Of a stretch of DNA of 64,000 nucleotides, positions 18,034 to 28,339 are shown one piece after another (within the stretch, counting starts at the first letter, position 1; every line of letters begins with the position of its first letter). The notes under the pieces were generated by a model that was given only the letters and a program-made list of their open reading frames with translations, was not told where the DNA came from and did no database searches. The position numbers were made by a program, and so were the translations under genes. Origin of the DNA: Streptomyces sp. 2114.4 (GTDB taxonomy: Bacteria > Actinomycetota > Actinomycetes > Streptomycetales > Streptomycetaceae); assembly GCF_900187385.1 (NCBI RefSeq), contig NZ_FYEY01000001.1, positions 1,302,001 to 1,366,000 of the forward strand, given 5' to 3'.

Positions 18034-19263
18034 GTGAGCAGCGACCCATGGGGCCGCGTCGACGAGACGGGGACCGTGTACGTGCGTACCGCCGAGGGCG
18101 AACAGGTCGTCGGATCGTGGCAGGCAGGAACTCCCGAGGAGGCCCTCGCCTACTTCGAGCGCAAGTATGAGGGCCTGGTCGTCGAGATCGGCCTCCTCGA
18201 GCGCCGGGTCAAGACCACCGACCTGTCGGCGAAGGACGCGACGACCGCGATCGATCATCTGCGCACCCAGGTCGACGAACACCACGCGGTGGGCGATCTG
18301 GACGCGCTGCGCAAGCGGCTGGACAAGCTCGTCGAGGCCGTCGAGTCGCGCCGCGAGGAGCGCAAGGCGCAGAAGGCCAAGCAGAGCGACGAGGCCCGGC
18401 AGGCCAAGGAGAAGCTGGTCACCGAGGCCGAGGAGCTGGCGGCCAGTGAGCAGTGGCGGGCGGCCGGCGAGCGGCTGCGCGCCCTGGTGGACACCTGGAA
18501 GGGCCTGCCGCGGCTCGACCGCAAGACGGACGACGAACTGTGGCACCGTTTCTCGCACGCCCGCTCGGCGTTCTCCAAGCGCCGCAAGGCGCACTTCGCA
18601 TCGCTGGACGCACAGCGTGAGGAGTCCCGTAAGGCGAAGGAGAAGCTGGTCGCCGAGGCCGAGTCGCTGTCGAACTCGACGGACTGGGGGGCCACCGCGG
18701 CCCGCTACCGCGAGCTGATGGCCGACTGGAAGGCCGCGGGCCGCGCCCAGCGCGAGCACGAGGACGACCTGTGGAACCGCTTCCGCGGCGCCCAGGACAT
18801 CTTCTTCCAGGCGCGCGGCGAGGTCTTCGCGGAACGGGACGCCGAGCAGCGGGAGAACCTGACCCGCAAGGAGGAGCTGGCCGTCGAGGCCGAGAAGCTG
18901 CTCCCCGTCTCGGACCTGAAGGCCGCGCGGTCGGCGTTCCGCTCGATCAACGAGCGGTGGGAGGCCATCGGCCATGTCCCCCGGGACGCCCGCCCCAAGA
19001 TCGAGGGCCGGATGCACGCCGTCGAGCGCGCCATTCAGGAGGCCGAGGAGGGCGAGTGGCGGCGGACGAACCCCGAGGCGCGGGCCCGTGCCGCGGGGCT
19101 GACCGGCCAGCTCCAGGACGCGGTCGACAAGCTGGAGAAGCAGATCGACACGGCCAGGGCGGCGGGCAACAACGCCAAGGCCGACAAGCTCGGCCGGGAG
19201 CTGGAGGGCCGCAAGGCGCTGCTGGACCAGGCGCTCAAGGGCCTGGAGGAGTTCGGCGGTTGA
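18034..19263 (+). CDS. DUF349-repeat coiled-coil protein
   Basis: A 409-aa soluble protein made almost wholly of charged helices, with at least three DUF349 repeats (about 125-200, 205-285 and 285-350), each with the pattern W-K-x-x-x-R. There is no catalytic motif. The GTG at 18034 has GGAGGAGG upstream, which settles the start. DUF349 proteins are common in actinobacteria and their role is unsettled. It is convergent with relA across a shared hairpin. Confidence 0.88.
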   Translation: MSSDPWGRVDETGTVYVRTAEGEQVVGSWQAGTPEEALAYFERKYEGLVVEIGLLERRVKTTDLSAKDATTAIDHLRTQVDEHHAVGDLDALRKRLDKLVEAVESRREERKAQKAKQSDEARQAKEKLVTEAEELAASEQWRAAGERLRALVDTWKGLPRLDRKTDDELWHRFSHARSAFSKRRKAHFASLDAQREESRKAKEKLVAEAESLSNSTDWGATAARYRELMADWKAAGRAQREHEDDLWNRFRGAQDIFFQARGEVFAERDAEQRENLTRKEELAVEAEKLLPVSDLKAARSAFRSINERWEAIGHVPRDARPKIEGRMHAVERAIQEAEEGEWRRTNPEARARAAGLTGQLQDAVDKLEKQIDTARAAGNNAKADKLGRELEGRKALLDQALKGLEEFGG

Positions 19264-19335
19264 TTGCCCTGCTTTGCGCCTGAGCCGGCGCCGCTCTCGC
19301 GGAGGTGGTTGCTCGCCGTTGGGGTTCCTCAATTG
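19263..19335. repeat. Degenerate relative of the 32231 foldback element
   Basis: Directly after the DUF349 stop there is a CTTTGC-containing segment, and GGTTGCTCGCCGTTGGGG at 19307-19324. The latter matches, with two or three differences, the right arm (complement) of the element at 32231-32396, which also begins right after a stop codon. Judged by eye only. Confidence 0.45.
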
Positions 19336-19358
19336 ATGGTTGGGGTGGCTTGACGGGA

Positions 19359-19395
19359 AAGGGGCCCCGGTACGGATTCCGTACCGGGGCCCCTT
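19359..19395. terminator. Bidirectional terminator between relA and the DUF349 gene
   Basis: A perfect 17-bp stem runs from 19359-19375 to 19379-19395, with AAGGGGCCCCGGTACGG as the left arm and a 3-nt loop. It ends in AA/TT, so it can act in both directions. It lies 28 bp from the relA stop. Confidence 0.85.
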
Positions 19396-19423
19396 CGCGT
19401 GCGTGGCCCTGCGGCCGGTGGGT

Positions 19424-22051
19424 CTACGGCCTGCGGGCCGACGTCACCCGGTAGACGTCGTACACACCCTCCACGCTCCGTACGGCCTTCAGGACGTGCC
19501 CCAGGTGCTTGGGGTCGCCCATCTCGAAGGTGAAGCGGGAGGTGGCCACGCGGTCGCGGGAGGTCTGGACGGCGGCCGACAGGATGTTGACGTGCTGGTC
19601 GGACAGGATGCGGGTGACGTCCGAGAGCAGACGGGAGCGGTCCAGCGCCTCGACCTGGATGGCTACCAGGAAGACCGAGGACTGGGTGGGCGCCCACTCG
19701 ACGTCCAGGATCCGCTCCGGCTGCCGGGACAGCGAGTCGACGTTGACGCAGTCGGCGCGGTGCACCGAGACGCCGTTGCCGCGGGTGACGAAGCCGATGA
19801 TGGGGTCGCCCGGCACCGGCGTACAACAGCGGGCGAGCTTGACCCAGACGTCGTCGACGCCCTTGACGACCACACCGGGGTCGGCGCTGGAACGCCGCTT
19901 GGAGCGCGGCCGGATCGGGGTGGACTCGGCGATGTCCTCGGTGGCCTCGTCCTGGCCGCCGAGCGCCTGCACCAGCTTCTGGACGACGCCCTGGGCGGCG
20001 ACATGGCCCTCGCCGATGGCGGCGTAGAGCGAGGAGATGTCCGGGTAGCGCATCTCGTGCGCCAGGGTCACCAGGGAGTCGCCGGTCAGGATCCGCTGGA
20101 TCGGCAGGTTCTGCTTGCGCATGGCGCGCGCGATGGCGTCCTTGCCCTGCTCTATGGCCTCGTCGCGGCGCTCCTTGGAGAACCAGCCGCGGATCTTGTT
20201 GCGGGCGCGCGGGGACTTGACGAAGCCCAGCCAGTCGCGGGAGGGCCCGGCGCCCGTTGCCTTGGAGGTGAAGACCTCCACCAAGTCGCCGTTGTCCAGG
20301 GTGGATTCGAGCGGGACGAGGCGCCCGTTGACCCGCGCTCCTATCGTGCGGTGGCCGACCTCGGTGTGCACCGCGTACGCGAAGTCGACGGGGGTGGCAC
20401 CGGCCGGCAGCGCTATCACGTCGCCCTTGGGCGTGAAGACGAAGACTTCGTTGCGGGAGAGGTCGAAGCGCAGCGACTCCAGGAACTCGCCCGGGTCCTC
20501 GGTCTCCTTCTGCCAGTCCAGCAACTGCCGCAGCCAGGCCATGTCGTTGACGGTGTCCTGGCCCTTGCCGGCGTTCTTCGGCACGTCCGTACGCACCTTG
20601 GACGCGCCGGCCACCGCCTCCTGCTTGTACTTCCAGTGGGCGGCGATGCCGTACTCGGCGCGGCGGTGCATGTCGAACGTGCGGATCTGCAGCTCGACGG
20701 GCTTGCCGCTGGGGCCGATGACCGTCGTGTGCAGCGACTGGTACATGTTGAACTTGGGCATCGCGATGTAGTCCTTGAACCGGCCGGGGACCGGGTTCCA
20801 TCGCGCGTGGATGGTGCCGAGGGCGGCGTAGCAGTCGCGGACGGTGTCGACGAGGACCCGGATGCCCACCAGGTCGTAGATCTCGGCGAAGTCGCGGCCG
20901 CGGACGATCATCTTCTGGTAGACGCTGTAGTAGTGCTTCGGGCGGCCGGTGACGGTGGCCTTGATGCGGGCGGCGCGCAGATCGGCCTGGACCTCGTCGG
21001 TCACTATGGCCAGGTACTCGTCGCGCTTGGGCGCCCGCTCGGCGACCAGCCGGACGATCTCGTCGTACATCTTGGGGTAGAGGATCGCGAAGGCGAGGTC
21101 CTCCAGCTCCCACTTGATGGTGTTCATGCCCAGGCGGTGGGCGAGCGGAGCGTAGATCTCCAGCGTCTCGCGGGCCTTCTTCTCCTGCTTCTCCCGCTTG
21201 AGGTAGCGCATGGTGCGCATGTTGTGCAGCCGGTCGGCGAGCTTGATGACCAGGACGCGCGGGTCCTTGGCCATCGCGACGACCATCTTGCGCACGGTCT
21301 CGGCCTGCGCGGCCTCGCCGAACTTGACCCGGTCGAGCTTGGTGACGCCGTCGACCAGCAGCGCGACCTGGTCGCCGAAGTCGCCCCGCAGGGTGTCCAG
21401 GCCGTATTCGGTGTCCTCGACGGTGTCGTGCAGCAGACCGGCCATCAGCGTCGCCGGGTCCATGCCCAGCTCGGCGAGGATCGTCGTCACCGCGAGCGGG
21501 TGGGTGATGTACGGGTCACCGCTCTTGCGCTTCTGTCCGCGGTGCCAGCGCTCGGCGACCTGATAGGCCCGCTCGATCTGGCGCAGCGTCCCGGTCTCGA
21601 TCTTGGGGTCGTTGCCGCGGACGGCCCGCAGCAGCGGCTCCAGGACCGGGTTGTACGGACTGGAGCGCTGGACGCCGAGCCGGGCGAGGCGGGCGCGGAC
21701 CCGGTTGGGTGAGCCGGAGCGGCCGGCGGGAGCGGGGGCCGGCGGCTTGGGCGGGGCGGGCTGGTCGGCCTTGGCGGGCGGCTTGGCCGCGCGGGACGGC
21801 GCCGCCGGCTGGGGCGAGGAGGCCGCCGGGCCCGGCTTGGGCGCCGGGCGGGGCCGCTCGGCGGGGGCCTGGGACGCGGTCGATCCGCCGCCCGTCGGCC
21901 GGGGCGCGGTGGTGCCGTCGGACGCGCCCTGCCGCTCGGGCTGGGGCGTCTTCGAGGACGCCTCGGCCGCCGGCTTCGGCTCGTCCGGGCGCGCGGCGTC
22001 GGATCCCGCCGGACGCAGTCCGGGGGAGAGCGGCTGGGCCTCGTCTGGCAA
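19424..22051 (-). CDS. relA: Bifunctional (p)ppGpp synthetase/hydrolase
   Basis: Makes and degrades (p)ppGpp in the stringent response. The 875-aa protein starts at a TTG (22051) with GAGGAG five bases upstream; the GTG at 22057 sits on the ribosome site itself. Residues 1-115 are Pro/Ala-rich and probably disordered. The HD hydrolase domain is at about 160-340 with an intact HDTVED at 208-213, the synthetase at about 355-480, TGS at about 520-585 and ACT near the C-terminus. An intact HD motif supports a two-way Rel enzyme. It is downstream of apt and secDF, as in mycobacteria. Confidence 0.96.
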   Translation of the reverse strand: MPDEAQPLSPGLRPAGSDAARPDEPKPAAEASSKTPQPERQGASDGTTAPRPTGGGSTASQAPAERPRPAPKPGPAASSPQPAAPSRAAKPPAKADQPAPPKPPAPAPAGRSGSPNRVRARLARLGVQRSSPYNPVLEPLLRAVRGNDPKIETGTLRQIERAYQVAERWHRGQKRKSGDPYITHPLAVTTILAELGMDPATLMAGLLHDTVEDTEYGLDTLRGDFGDQVALLVDGVTKLDRVKFGEAAQAETVRKMVVAMAKDPRVLVIKLADRLHNMRTMRYLKREKQEKKARETLEIYAPLAHRLGMNTIKWELEDLAFAILYPKMYDEIVRLVAERAPKRDEYLAIVTDEVQADLRAARIKATVTGRPKHYYSVYQKMIVRGRDFAEIYDLVGIRVLVDTVRDCYAALGTIHARWNPVPGRFKDYIAMPKFNMYQSLHTTVIGPSGKPVELQIRTFDMHRRAEYGIAAHWKYKQEAVAGASKVRTDVPKNAGKGQDTVNDMAWLRQLLDWQKETEDPGEFLESLRFDLSRNEVFVFTPKGDVIALPAGATPVDFAYAVHTEVGHRTIGARVNGRLVPLESTLDNGDLVEVFTSKATGAGPSRDWLGFVKSPRARNKIRGWFSKERRDEAIEQGKDAIARAMRKQNLPIQRILTGDSLVTLAHEMRYPDISSLYAAIGEGHVAAQGVVQKLVQALGGQDEATEDIAESTPIRPRSKRRSSADPGVVVKGVDDVWVKLARCCTPVPGDPIIGFVTRGNGVSVHRADCVNVDSLSRQPERILDVEWAPTQSSVFLVAIQVEALDRSRLLSDVTRILSDQHVNILSAAVQTSRDRVATSRFTFEMGDPKHLGHVLKAVRSVEGVYDVYRVTSARRP

Positions 22052-22164
22052 GAGCACTCCTCAGGCGGCTGGGACCCCAGGACCTCGAACGGGCCGGGGT
22101 GCCATGGTATCGACCTCGGGGCCACTGCTCCCCCGCGGCCGCGGTTCCGTACATGACACAGCAG

Positions 22165-22196
22165 CAGGGGCACCCGGATTCTTCCGGATGCCCCTG
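22165..22196 (-). terminator. Hairpin between apt and relA
   Basis: CAGGGGCA at 22165-22172 pairs with TGCCCCTG at 22189-22196, and CCGGA with TCCGG inside. It lies 28 bp past the apt stop. It has no U-tract on the minus strand, so relA may receive some read-through. Confidence 0.6.
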
Positions 22197-22224
22197 TTTG
22201 CGCGATGGTGCGGTGCGAGCCCGC

Positions 22225-22773
22225 TCAGACGGTGATCAGGGCCTCCAGCGCAGCGCCCTTCAGGCCCGGCTCCAGCCGCTCCCGCCCGGCCAGGAAGCCC
22301 AGCTCCAGCAGGACCGCCACGCCCGCGACCTCGGCGCCCGCGCGGCGGATGAGCTGCAGCGAGGCATCGGCGGTGCCGCCGGTGGCCAGGACGTCGTCGA
22401 TCACCAGCACCCGGTCGCCCGGGGCCAGCGCATCGGCGTGCATCTCGATCTCGGCCGTGCCGTACTCCAGCTCGTAGGCCTGCCCGAGCGTGGTGCCGGG
22501 CAGCTTGCCCGCCTTGCGTACGGGGACGAAGCCGATTCCGGCCCGGACCGCGACCGGAGCGGCGAGTATGAACCCGCGCGCCTCCAGGCCCACGATCTTG
22601 TCCACGCGGTGGCGTCCGCACAGCTCGGCGAACGCCTCGGTCAGCGCGCCGAAGGCGGCCGGGTCGGCCAGCAGCGGGGTGATGTCCTTGAACATCACGC
22701 CCGGCTGGGGATAGTCCGGAACGTCCGCGATCCGGCTGAGCAGCAGCTCACGCAGCTGTGCGGGGGCGCTCAC
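22225..22773 (-). CDS. apt: Adenine phosphoribosyltransferase
   Basis: Salvages adenine to AMP with PRPP. It has 182 aa, the usual size. The PRPP-binding loop VLVIDDVLATGGTA is at about 122-135, and F-K-D-I-T-P near residues 28-33 is typical of the family. The GTG at 22773 overlaps the secF stop as GTGA, coupling it to the secretion genes, an order shared with Mycobacterium. Confidence 0.96.
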   Translation of the reverse strand: MSAPAQLRELLLSRIADVPDYPQPGVMFKDITPLLADPAAFGALTEAFAELCGRHRVDKIVGLEARGFILAAPVAVRAGIGFVPVRKAGKLPGTTLGQAYELEYGTAEIEMHADALAPGDRVLVIDDVLATGGTADASLQLIRRAGAEVAGVAVLLELGFLAGRERLEPGLKGAALEALITV

Positions 22774-23894
22774 CGGCGCTTGCCCGACGGGCGGCCGCGT
22801 CCGCGGTTGCGGGAGGCGGGCTGCCGGCGGGGGCCGACGACCGCGGCGCCGTCACCGTCCTCGGCGTCCGCCACGCCGGCGGTCTCCTCCTGGGCGTCCT
22901 CCTGGCCCGCGGCCTTGGCCTCGGCCGCGGCACGCTTCGCCTTGACCCGCTTGGCCAGTGCCTGCATCTGCGGCTCGCGGTTCTTCAGGTCCGCGACCAG
23001 CGGGGTCGCGATGAAGATCGAGGAGTACGCACCGGCGGCGAGGCCGACGAAGAGGGCCAGCGAGATGTCGTTGAGCATGCCCGCGCCCAGGACACCGCCG
23101 CCGACGAACAGCAGACCGGCGACCGGGAGCAGCGCCACGACGGTGGTGTTGATGGAGCGCACCAGGGTGCCGTTGATGCTGCGGTTGGCGATCTCGGTGT
23201 AGGTGAAGCGGGTCTGCTTGGTGATGTCCTTGGAGGCTTCCTTGAGGCTGTCGAAGACGACGACCGTGTCGTAGAGGGAGTAACCGAGGATCGTCAGCAG
23301 ACCGATGACCGTGCCGGGGGTGACCTCGAAGCCGACCAGGGCGTAGATGCCGACCGTGATCGTCAGGTCGTGGATCAGCGCGATCAGGGCGGCCACCGCC
23401 ATCCGCCACTCGAAGGCGATGGCCAGATAGAGCACCACGAGGACCATGAAGATCCCCAGGCCCAGCCACGCCTTGTTGGCGATCTGCTCGCCCCAACTCG
23501 GGCCGACCAGCTGGGTGTTGACGTCCTTGACCGGGACGTTCAGGTCCTTGGCGAGCTCTTCCTGGACCGGCACCGCCTGCTTGGTGTCCAGACCGCTGAT
23601 CTGGATGCGCAGGGCGCCGGTGTTGGCGAGCTTCTGCACCACGGCCTGGCGGCCGCCGGCCGCCGACTCGGCGTTGTGCTGGGCCTCGGTGGTGGACACG
23701 GAGGTCTTCGGGGTGGTGAACACCGCACCGCCGGAGAACTCGATGCCCATGTTCAGGCCGCGCACCCCGAGGCCGACGATGGCCACGATGGTGATGAGGA
23801 TCGAGAGGCCGTACCAGATCTTCCGCTTGCCGATGAAGTCGTAGCCGACCTCGCCGCGGTAAAGCCGGGCGCCGATGTTTCCGAGCTTGGACAT
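22770..23894 (-). CDS. secF: Protein translocase subunit SecF
   Basis: RND-family partner of SecD that uses the proton gradient to help proteins through SecYEG. The 374-aa protein has a first helix at about 28-46, a periplasmic domain with F-S-G-G near 53-56, then five helices (about 145-305), with GYSLYDTVVVFD near 205. The tail (about 315-374) is basic and Ala-rich, ending in an RNRGRGRPSGKRR segment. It starts one base after the secD stop. Confidence 0.96.
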   Translation of the reverse strand: MSKLGNIGARLYRGEVGYDFIGKRKIWYGLSILITIVAIVGLGVRGLNMGIEFSGGAVFTTPKTSVSTTEAQHNAESAAGGRQAVVQKLANTGALRIQISGLDTKQAVPVQEELAKDLNVPVKDVNTQLVGPSWGEQIANKAWLGLGIFMVLVVLYLAIAFEWRMAVAALIALIHDLTITVGIYALVGFEVTPGTVIGLLTILGYSLYDTVVVFDSLKEASKDITKQTRFTYTEIANRSINGTLVRSINTTVVALLPVAGLLFVGGGVLGAGMLNDISLALFVGLAAGAYSSIFIATPLVADLKNREPQMQALAKRVKAKRAAAEAKAAGQEDAQEETAGVADAEDGDGAAVVGPRRQPASRNRGRGRPSGKRR

Positions 23895-23895
23895 C

Positions 23896-25680
23896 TCACG
23901 CCTCCTTCGTGGTGGGGGCGGCGCCGCGACGACGGCGCAGCGGCGGCTTGGCGCCCAGGCGCTTGGGGTCGAGGCCGGACCAGGAGTGGCCGTCGGAGAA
24001 GAACTTCCGCCGGGCCAGCAGGGTCATCAGGGGCTTGGTGAACAGGAAGACCACGACGACATCGAGGACGGTGGTCAGGCCGAGCGTGAAGGCAAAGCCC
24101 TGGACCTTGCCGACGGTGACGATGAACAGCACCGCGGCGGCCAGGAACGACACGAAGTCGGAGACCAGGATCGTGCGCCGGGCGCGCGGCCAGCCGCGCT
24201 CGACGGCCGGACGCAGGGTGCGTCCCTCACGGATCTCGTCCCGGATGCGTTCGAAGTAGACGATGAACGAGTCGGCGGTGATACCGATGGCGACGATGGC
24301 GCCACAGACCGCCGGGAGGTTCAGCGCGAACCCGATGGCCGGGCCGAGCAAGGTCATGATCGTGTACGTCAGGACCGCCGAGACGCCCAGGCTCGCCAGC
24401 GCGACCAGCGCCAGCCCCCGGTAGTAGGCGACCAGGTAGAGGACGACCAGCGCGAGGCCGATGGCACCGGCGATCAGACCGGCGTGCAGCTGCTCGCCGC
24501 CGAGCGCCGCGGTGACCGTGGTCTCGTCGTCGATCTTGAAGGAGAGCGGCAGGGCGCCGTAGGAGAGCATGTTGCCCAGGTCCTCGGCGGACTGCTGGGT
24601 GAAGCCGCCGGAGATGGTGGCTCCACCGCCCATGATGGCCTTGTCGACCGAGGGAGAGGACACGACCGCACCGTCGAGGACGATCCCGAACTGGTTCTGC
24701 GGCGGCGTCTTGGTGGCGAGCTTGCCGGTGATGTCCCCGAACTTCTTGCCGCCCTCGGAGGTGAAGTCCATCTGGACGATCCAGCCCTGGCCCTGCTGGC
24801 TGTCGAAGACGGCCTTGGCGCTGCTGACGTCCGTGCCCTCGACGGCGACGGGGCCGAGCGCGTACTTCTGGGCACCGTCCTGCTTGCACGCCACGATCGG
24901 GTCGGACGGCTTGGTGTTCGCGGCCTTCTCGCCCGCGGCGGCGCGGCTCGCCTTGGTGGTGCAGTCGAGCGCGTCGAGCTGCTTCTGGAGGGCCGGCGGG
25001 ATGGCCGCTCCGCCCGGAGGCGTCGGCTGCACCGGGGGCGCGGAGGGCTTGCCGGAGGGAGTGGGCTTGGCGGACGGCGCCTTCTTCAGCGACGCGGTCA
25101 CCGCGCGGCCCTGCGTCGTCGGCTTCGCGTCCGGCGACTGCGGGGAAGAGGCCTTCTGCCCGCTGCCCGACTGCTTCCGGGCCGGGTCACCGGCGGCCTT
25201 GTCCCCCTTGCCCTTGCCGTTCGCACCGCTCTGGGAGGGGCCCGGCTTGGGCTGCTCGGGGGTCTTGGCGCCCGTGGTGGTGGTCAGCACCGGCCGGAAG
25301 CCGAGCTGGGCGGTGGTGCCGACCTGCTGGCGCGCCTGCTTCGCGTCCGTCCCCTTGGGGATGTTCACGATGATGTGGTTGCTGCCCTGCGTCTGGACCT
25401 CGGACTCGGTCACCCCGAGACCGTTGACCCGTCGCTCCATGATGCCGGCGGCGGTTTTCATATTGGTCTCGTTGATCGCGTTGGGCTTGCCCGGCTGGTT
25501 CTGGGCCGCCAGCGTGAAGCTGGTGCCGCCCGCCAGGTCGATGCCCAGCCGCGGCGTCATCGTGCCGGAGTAGAACATGCCTCCGATCAGCCCTGCCATG
25601 GCGATCAGGACCAGGATCAGGGTGCGGCCCGGATGCCCCTGGCTCGCGGGCGTCCTGCGGCCCTTCTTCGGTGCTGCCAC
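23896..25680 (-). CDS. secD: Protein translocase subunit SecD
   Basis: Six-helix RND-type subunit of the SecDF export motor. It has 594 aa from a GTG. Helix 1 is at about 20-40 and D-L-A-G-G-T-S follows at about 49-55. The large extracytoplasmic domain contains a Pro/Ser/Lys-rich insertion of about 90 residues (roughly 112-205) with no counterpart in E. coli SecD. Helices 2-6 fill about 395-565. The gap to yajC is 151 bp and contains a hairpin. Confidence 0.96.
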   Translation of the reverse strand: MAAPKKGRRTPASQGHPGRTLILVLIAMAGLIGGMFYSGTMTPRLGIDLAGGTSFTLAAQNQPGKPNAINETNMKTAAGIMERRVNGLGVTESEVQTQGSNHIIVNIPKGTDAKQARQQVGTTAQLGFRPVLTTTTGAKTPEQPKPGPSQSGANGKGKGDKAAGDPARKQSGSGQKASSPQSPDAKPTTQGRAVTASLKKAPSAKPTPSGKPSAPPVQPTPPGGAAIPPALQKQLDALDCTTKASRAAAGEKAANTKPSDPIVACKQDGAQKYALGPVAVEGTDVSSAKAVFDSQQGQGWIVQMDFTSEGGKKFGDITGKLATKTPPQNQFGIVLDGAVVSSPSVDKAIMGGGATISGGFTQQSAEDLGNMLSYGALPLSFKIDDETTVTAALGGEQLHAGLIAGAIGLALVVLYLVAYYRGLALVALASLGVSAVLTYTIMTLLGPAIGFALNLPAVCGAIVAIGITADSFIVYFERIRDEIREGRTLRPAVERGWPRARRTILVSDFVSFLAAAVLFIVTVGKVQGFAFTLGLTTVLDVVVVFLFTKPLMTLLARRKFFSDGHSWSGLDPKRLGAKPPLRRRRGAAPTTKEA

Positions 25681-25779
25681 CTTCTCGTATCTCCCTGTCC
25701 AACCCCTCGGCCCGGGATGCCGGCCGAGGAGCCACGAAGTCTTGTGGGGACGTGCCCCCGCCGGAGCCTAGACCGTCCC

Positions 25780-25821
25780 GGAACCGCGGCGCACGGCACT
25801 CGACGCGTGCTCCGCGGTTCC
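25780..25821 (-). terminator. Hairpin between yajC and secD
   Basis: GGAACCGCGG at 25780-25789 pairs with CCGCGGTTCC at 25812-25821, and GCAC/GTGC extends the stem inside. It sits 11 bp below the yajC stop, so secD may have its own promoter or depend on read-through. Confidence 0.6.
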
Positions 25822-25831
25822 GTGGGGCGGA

Positions 25832-26380
25832 CTACTTCGCTTCGTCGTCGCCGGACTTCTTGTCGTCCTTGGCGGTGTCCGCGTCGGCCTTGACGGTGTC
25901 CTTGGCGTCGCCGGCGGCCTTGGTCTCCCCCGCCTCGGCGGCGGGCTTGTCCGCGGCGGCCGCGTCGGCCGGGGTCTCGGCCTTGCCCAGGTCGATCTTG
26001 TCGCCCTTGTCACCCTTTTCGGTGGCCTCGGCGGCGGCGGTGCCGGTCAGCGAGGAGGCGTCGTCCGGGACGATCGGCTCGTCGCCGTGGATCGGGTCGG
26101 CACCGTCCAGGATGCGGTTGTACTCCTCGTCCGCGAGCACCGCGCCGATGGCGTTCTTGGCGTAGATCGCGTGGACGCCGGGGGCGACCTCCAGGAGGAC
26201 GGTGTCCTCGTGGATTTCCTTGACGGTGGCGTACATGCCGCCGATCGTCCGGACGCCGGTGCCGGCCTGCATTTCGTTGCGCATCTGCGCGGCCGCCTGC
26301 TGCTTCTTCTTGGCAGACCGGGTCATCAGGAACATGGCCCCGATGAGGACGATGAAGGGGAGGAGAGTCACGATACTCAC
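25832..26380 (-). CDS. yajC: Preprotein translocase accessory subunit YajC
   Basis: Single-pass membrane protein of the SecDF-YajC complex. The GTG at 26380 gives 182 aa starting SIVTLLPFIVLIGAMFLMTR, so the helix begins at residue 2; an upstream in-frame extension is not supported. The YajC core is at about 20-95 (G-T-G-V-R-T-I-G-G-M). The rest is an Asp/Lys/Ala-rich tail, about twice the length of E. coli YajC. Confidence 0.92.
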   Translation of the reverse strand: MSIVTLLPFIVLIGAMFLMTRSAKKKQQAAAQMRNEMQAGTGVRTIGGMYATVKEIHEDTVLLEVAPGVHAIYAKNAIGAVLADEEYNRILDGADPIHGDEPIVPDDASSLTGTAAAEATEKGDKGDKIDLGKAETPADAAAADKPAAEAGETKAAGDAKDTVKADADTAKDDKKSGDDEAK

Positions 26381-26541
26381 GGGACGGAAATCCTTCGCAC
26401 GACCGCTGATGCGCGGTCTCTTATACGGGGGTGGGTATGCCGTCCATACGAACGGCATCGGCGGAGTCTAGGCGAGTCCCCACCAGTGGAACAACGCCCA
26501 GCATCCCACCGCAGTTCCTGGCCGGGCGAGTCCCCGCGCCG

Positions 26542-27633
26542 TCACGCCCCGAACAAGCCCTGCTGTCCGCTCCCGCCGGTCTGCTGCTGCGGAGGAACGA
26601 GGCCCAGGTGGGCCCAGGCGGCCGGTGTCGCGATCCGGCCCCGAGGGGTCCTGGCCAGCAGTCCTTCCCGTACGAGGAACGGCTCGGCGACCTCCTCGAC
26701 GGTCTCCCGCTCCTCCCCCACCGCGACCGCGAGGGTGGACAGGCCCACCGGGCCGCCGCCGAACAGCTTGAGCAGGGCCGTGAGCACGGCGCGGTCGAGG
26801 CGGTCCAGGCCGCGGGCGTCGACCTCGTAGACCCCGAGGGCCTGAGAGGCGATCTCGCGGGTGATCAGGCCGTCGGCCTTCACCTGGGCGTAGTCGCGCA
26901 CGCGGCGCAGCAGGCGATTGGCGATACGAGGCGTGCCGCGGGAGCGGCCGGCGATCTCGGCGGCGCCCTCGGGTTCTATGTCGAGGTCCAGCAGCCCGGC
27001 CGAGCGGTGGATGACCCGCTCCAGCTCGGCGGGGGCGTAGAACTCCATATGGGCGGTGAAGCCGAAGCGGTCGCGGAGCGGGGGCGGCAGCAGACCGGCC
27101 CTGGTCGTGGCCCCGACGAGGGTGAACGGGGGGAGCTCCAGGGGAATGGCGGTGGCTCCCGGTCCCTTGCCGACGATCACGTCGACGCGGAAGTCCTCCA
27201 TCGCCATGTAGAGCATTTCCTCGGCGGGCCGGGACATCCGGTGGATCTCGTCGAGAAAGAGGACCTCACCCTCCTGCAGGGAGGAGAGGATCGCGGCGAG
27301 GTCACCGGCGTGCTGGATGGCGGGCCCGGAGGTGATCCGGATCGGGGCGCCCATCTCGGCCGCGATGATCATGGAGAGGGTCGTCTTGCCGAGGCCCGGC
27401 GCCCCGGACAGCAGGACGTGATCGGCGGTGGCACCGCGGGCGCGGGCGGCGCGCAGCACCAGGTCGAGCTGTTCGCGCACCCGCTCCTGGCCGACGAACT
27501 CCCCGAGGTCCTTGGGCCGCAGCGCGGCCTCGACGGCGGTGTCCTCGCCGTCCGCGTCGGCTCCGACCAGCCGGTCGGGCGCCCCCGGGTCGGCGTCCTC
27601 GGCGGTGTGCGGTGCGGTGTCGTCCCAGTTCAC
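26542..27633 (-). CDS. ruvB: Holliday junction DNA helicase RuvB
   Basis: AAA+ motor for branch migration, working with RuvA. It has 363 aa from a GTG. Walker A G-A-P-G-L-G-K-T is at about 81-88, Walker B LFLDEIHR near 134, and the sensor/arginine-finger region GATTRAGLL near 185. The winged-helix C-terminal domain starts near 280. It lies 85 bp downstream of ruvA in a ruvC-ruvA-ruvB operon. Confidence 0.97.
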   Translation of the reverse strand: MNWDDTAPHTAEDADPGAPDRLVGADADGEDTAVEAALRPKDLGEFVGQERVREQLDLVLRAARARGATADHVLLSGAPGLGKTTLSMIIAAEMGAPIRITSGPAIQHAGDLAAILSSLQEGEVLFLDEIHRMSRPAEEMLYMAMEDFRVDVIVGKGPGATAIPLELPPFTLVGATTRAGLLPPPLRDRFGFTAHMEFYAPAELERVIHRSAGLLDLDIEPEGAAEIAGRSRGTPRIANRLLRRVRDYAQVKADGLITREIASQALGVYEVDARGLDRLDRAVLTALLKLFGGGPVGLSTLAVAVGEERETVEEVAEPFLVREGLLARTPRGRIATPAAWAHLGLVPPQQQTGGSGQQGLFGA

Positions 27634-27718
27634 TGCGGATTGCCTCGTGGGGTGGTCGGGGCGGCCGGGCCGCCTGCGTGGTCGTACGGTCGGGGGCGCG
27701 AGGCCCGGCCGGCGGCGG

Positions 27719-28339
27719 TCATCGCGCCCGGTTCAGAGTCTGCAGGGCCGCCTTGAGCAGCTGCGGCACCTGGGGGCTGCCGCCCTCGGCGACGGCCGCC
27801 TCGGCCTGCGGGGCGACCGCGGCGACCGCCTCGTCCGCCTCGCGGGTGGCGTAGCCGAGGCCGATCAGGGCGGCGTGCAGCTGGTCGCGCCAGCCTGCCG
27901 TGACGGCGCTGCCGACGCCCGCGCGGCCGGTGCCCACCGGCTCGCCGAGCCGGTCCTTGAGCTCCAGGAGCAGCTTCTGTGCCCCCTTCTTGCCGATGCC
28001 GGGCACGGCGGTGAGGGTCTTCTCGTCGCCGGTGGAGACGGCGAGGCGCAGGGTGTCCGGGGAGTGCACGGCCAGCATCGCCTGGGCGAGCCGGGGGCCG
28101 ACGCCGCTGGCGGTCTGCAGCAGCTCGAAGGTCTGCCGCTCGTCGTCGTCGGCGAAGCCGTAGAGGGTGAGCGAGTCCTCGCGGACGACGAGGGAGGTGG
28201 CGAGCTTGGCCGGCTGCCCGATACGCAGGGCGGACAGGGTGTTCGGCGTGCACTGGACGGCCATGCCGACGCCGCCGACCTCGACGACGGCGGTGTCCGG
28301 GGCGAGGGCCGCGACCGGGCCGGAGACGAAGGCGATCAT
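27719..28339 (-). CDS. ruvA: Holliday junction-binding protein RuvA
   Basis: Tetrameric junction-binding protein that recruits RuvB. It has 206 aa starting MIAFVSGPV, with an N-terminal OB-fold and two helix-hairpin-helix segments ([10 protein letters not shown] near 78 and [14 protein letters not shown] near 113). A C-terminal UBA-like domain (about 155-206) contacts RuvB. The ATG overlaps the ruvC stop by 4 bp. Confidence 0.96.
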   Translation of the reverse strand: MIAFVSGPVAALAPDTAVVEVGGVGMAVQCTPNTLSALRIGQPAKLATSLVVREDSLTLYGFADDDERQTFELLQTASGVGPRLAQAMLAVHSPDTLRLAVSTGDEKTLTAVPGIGKKGAQKLLLELKDRLGEPVGTGRAGVGSAVTAGWRDQLHAALIGLGYATREADEAVAAVAPQAEAAVAEGGSPQVPQLLKAALQTLNRAR

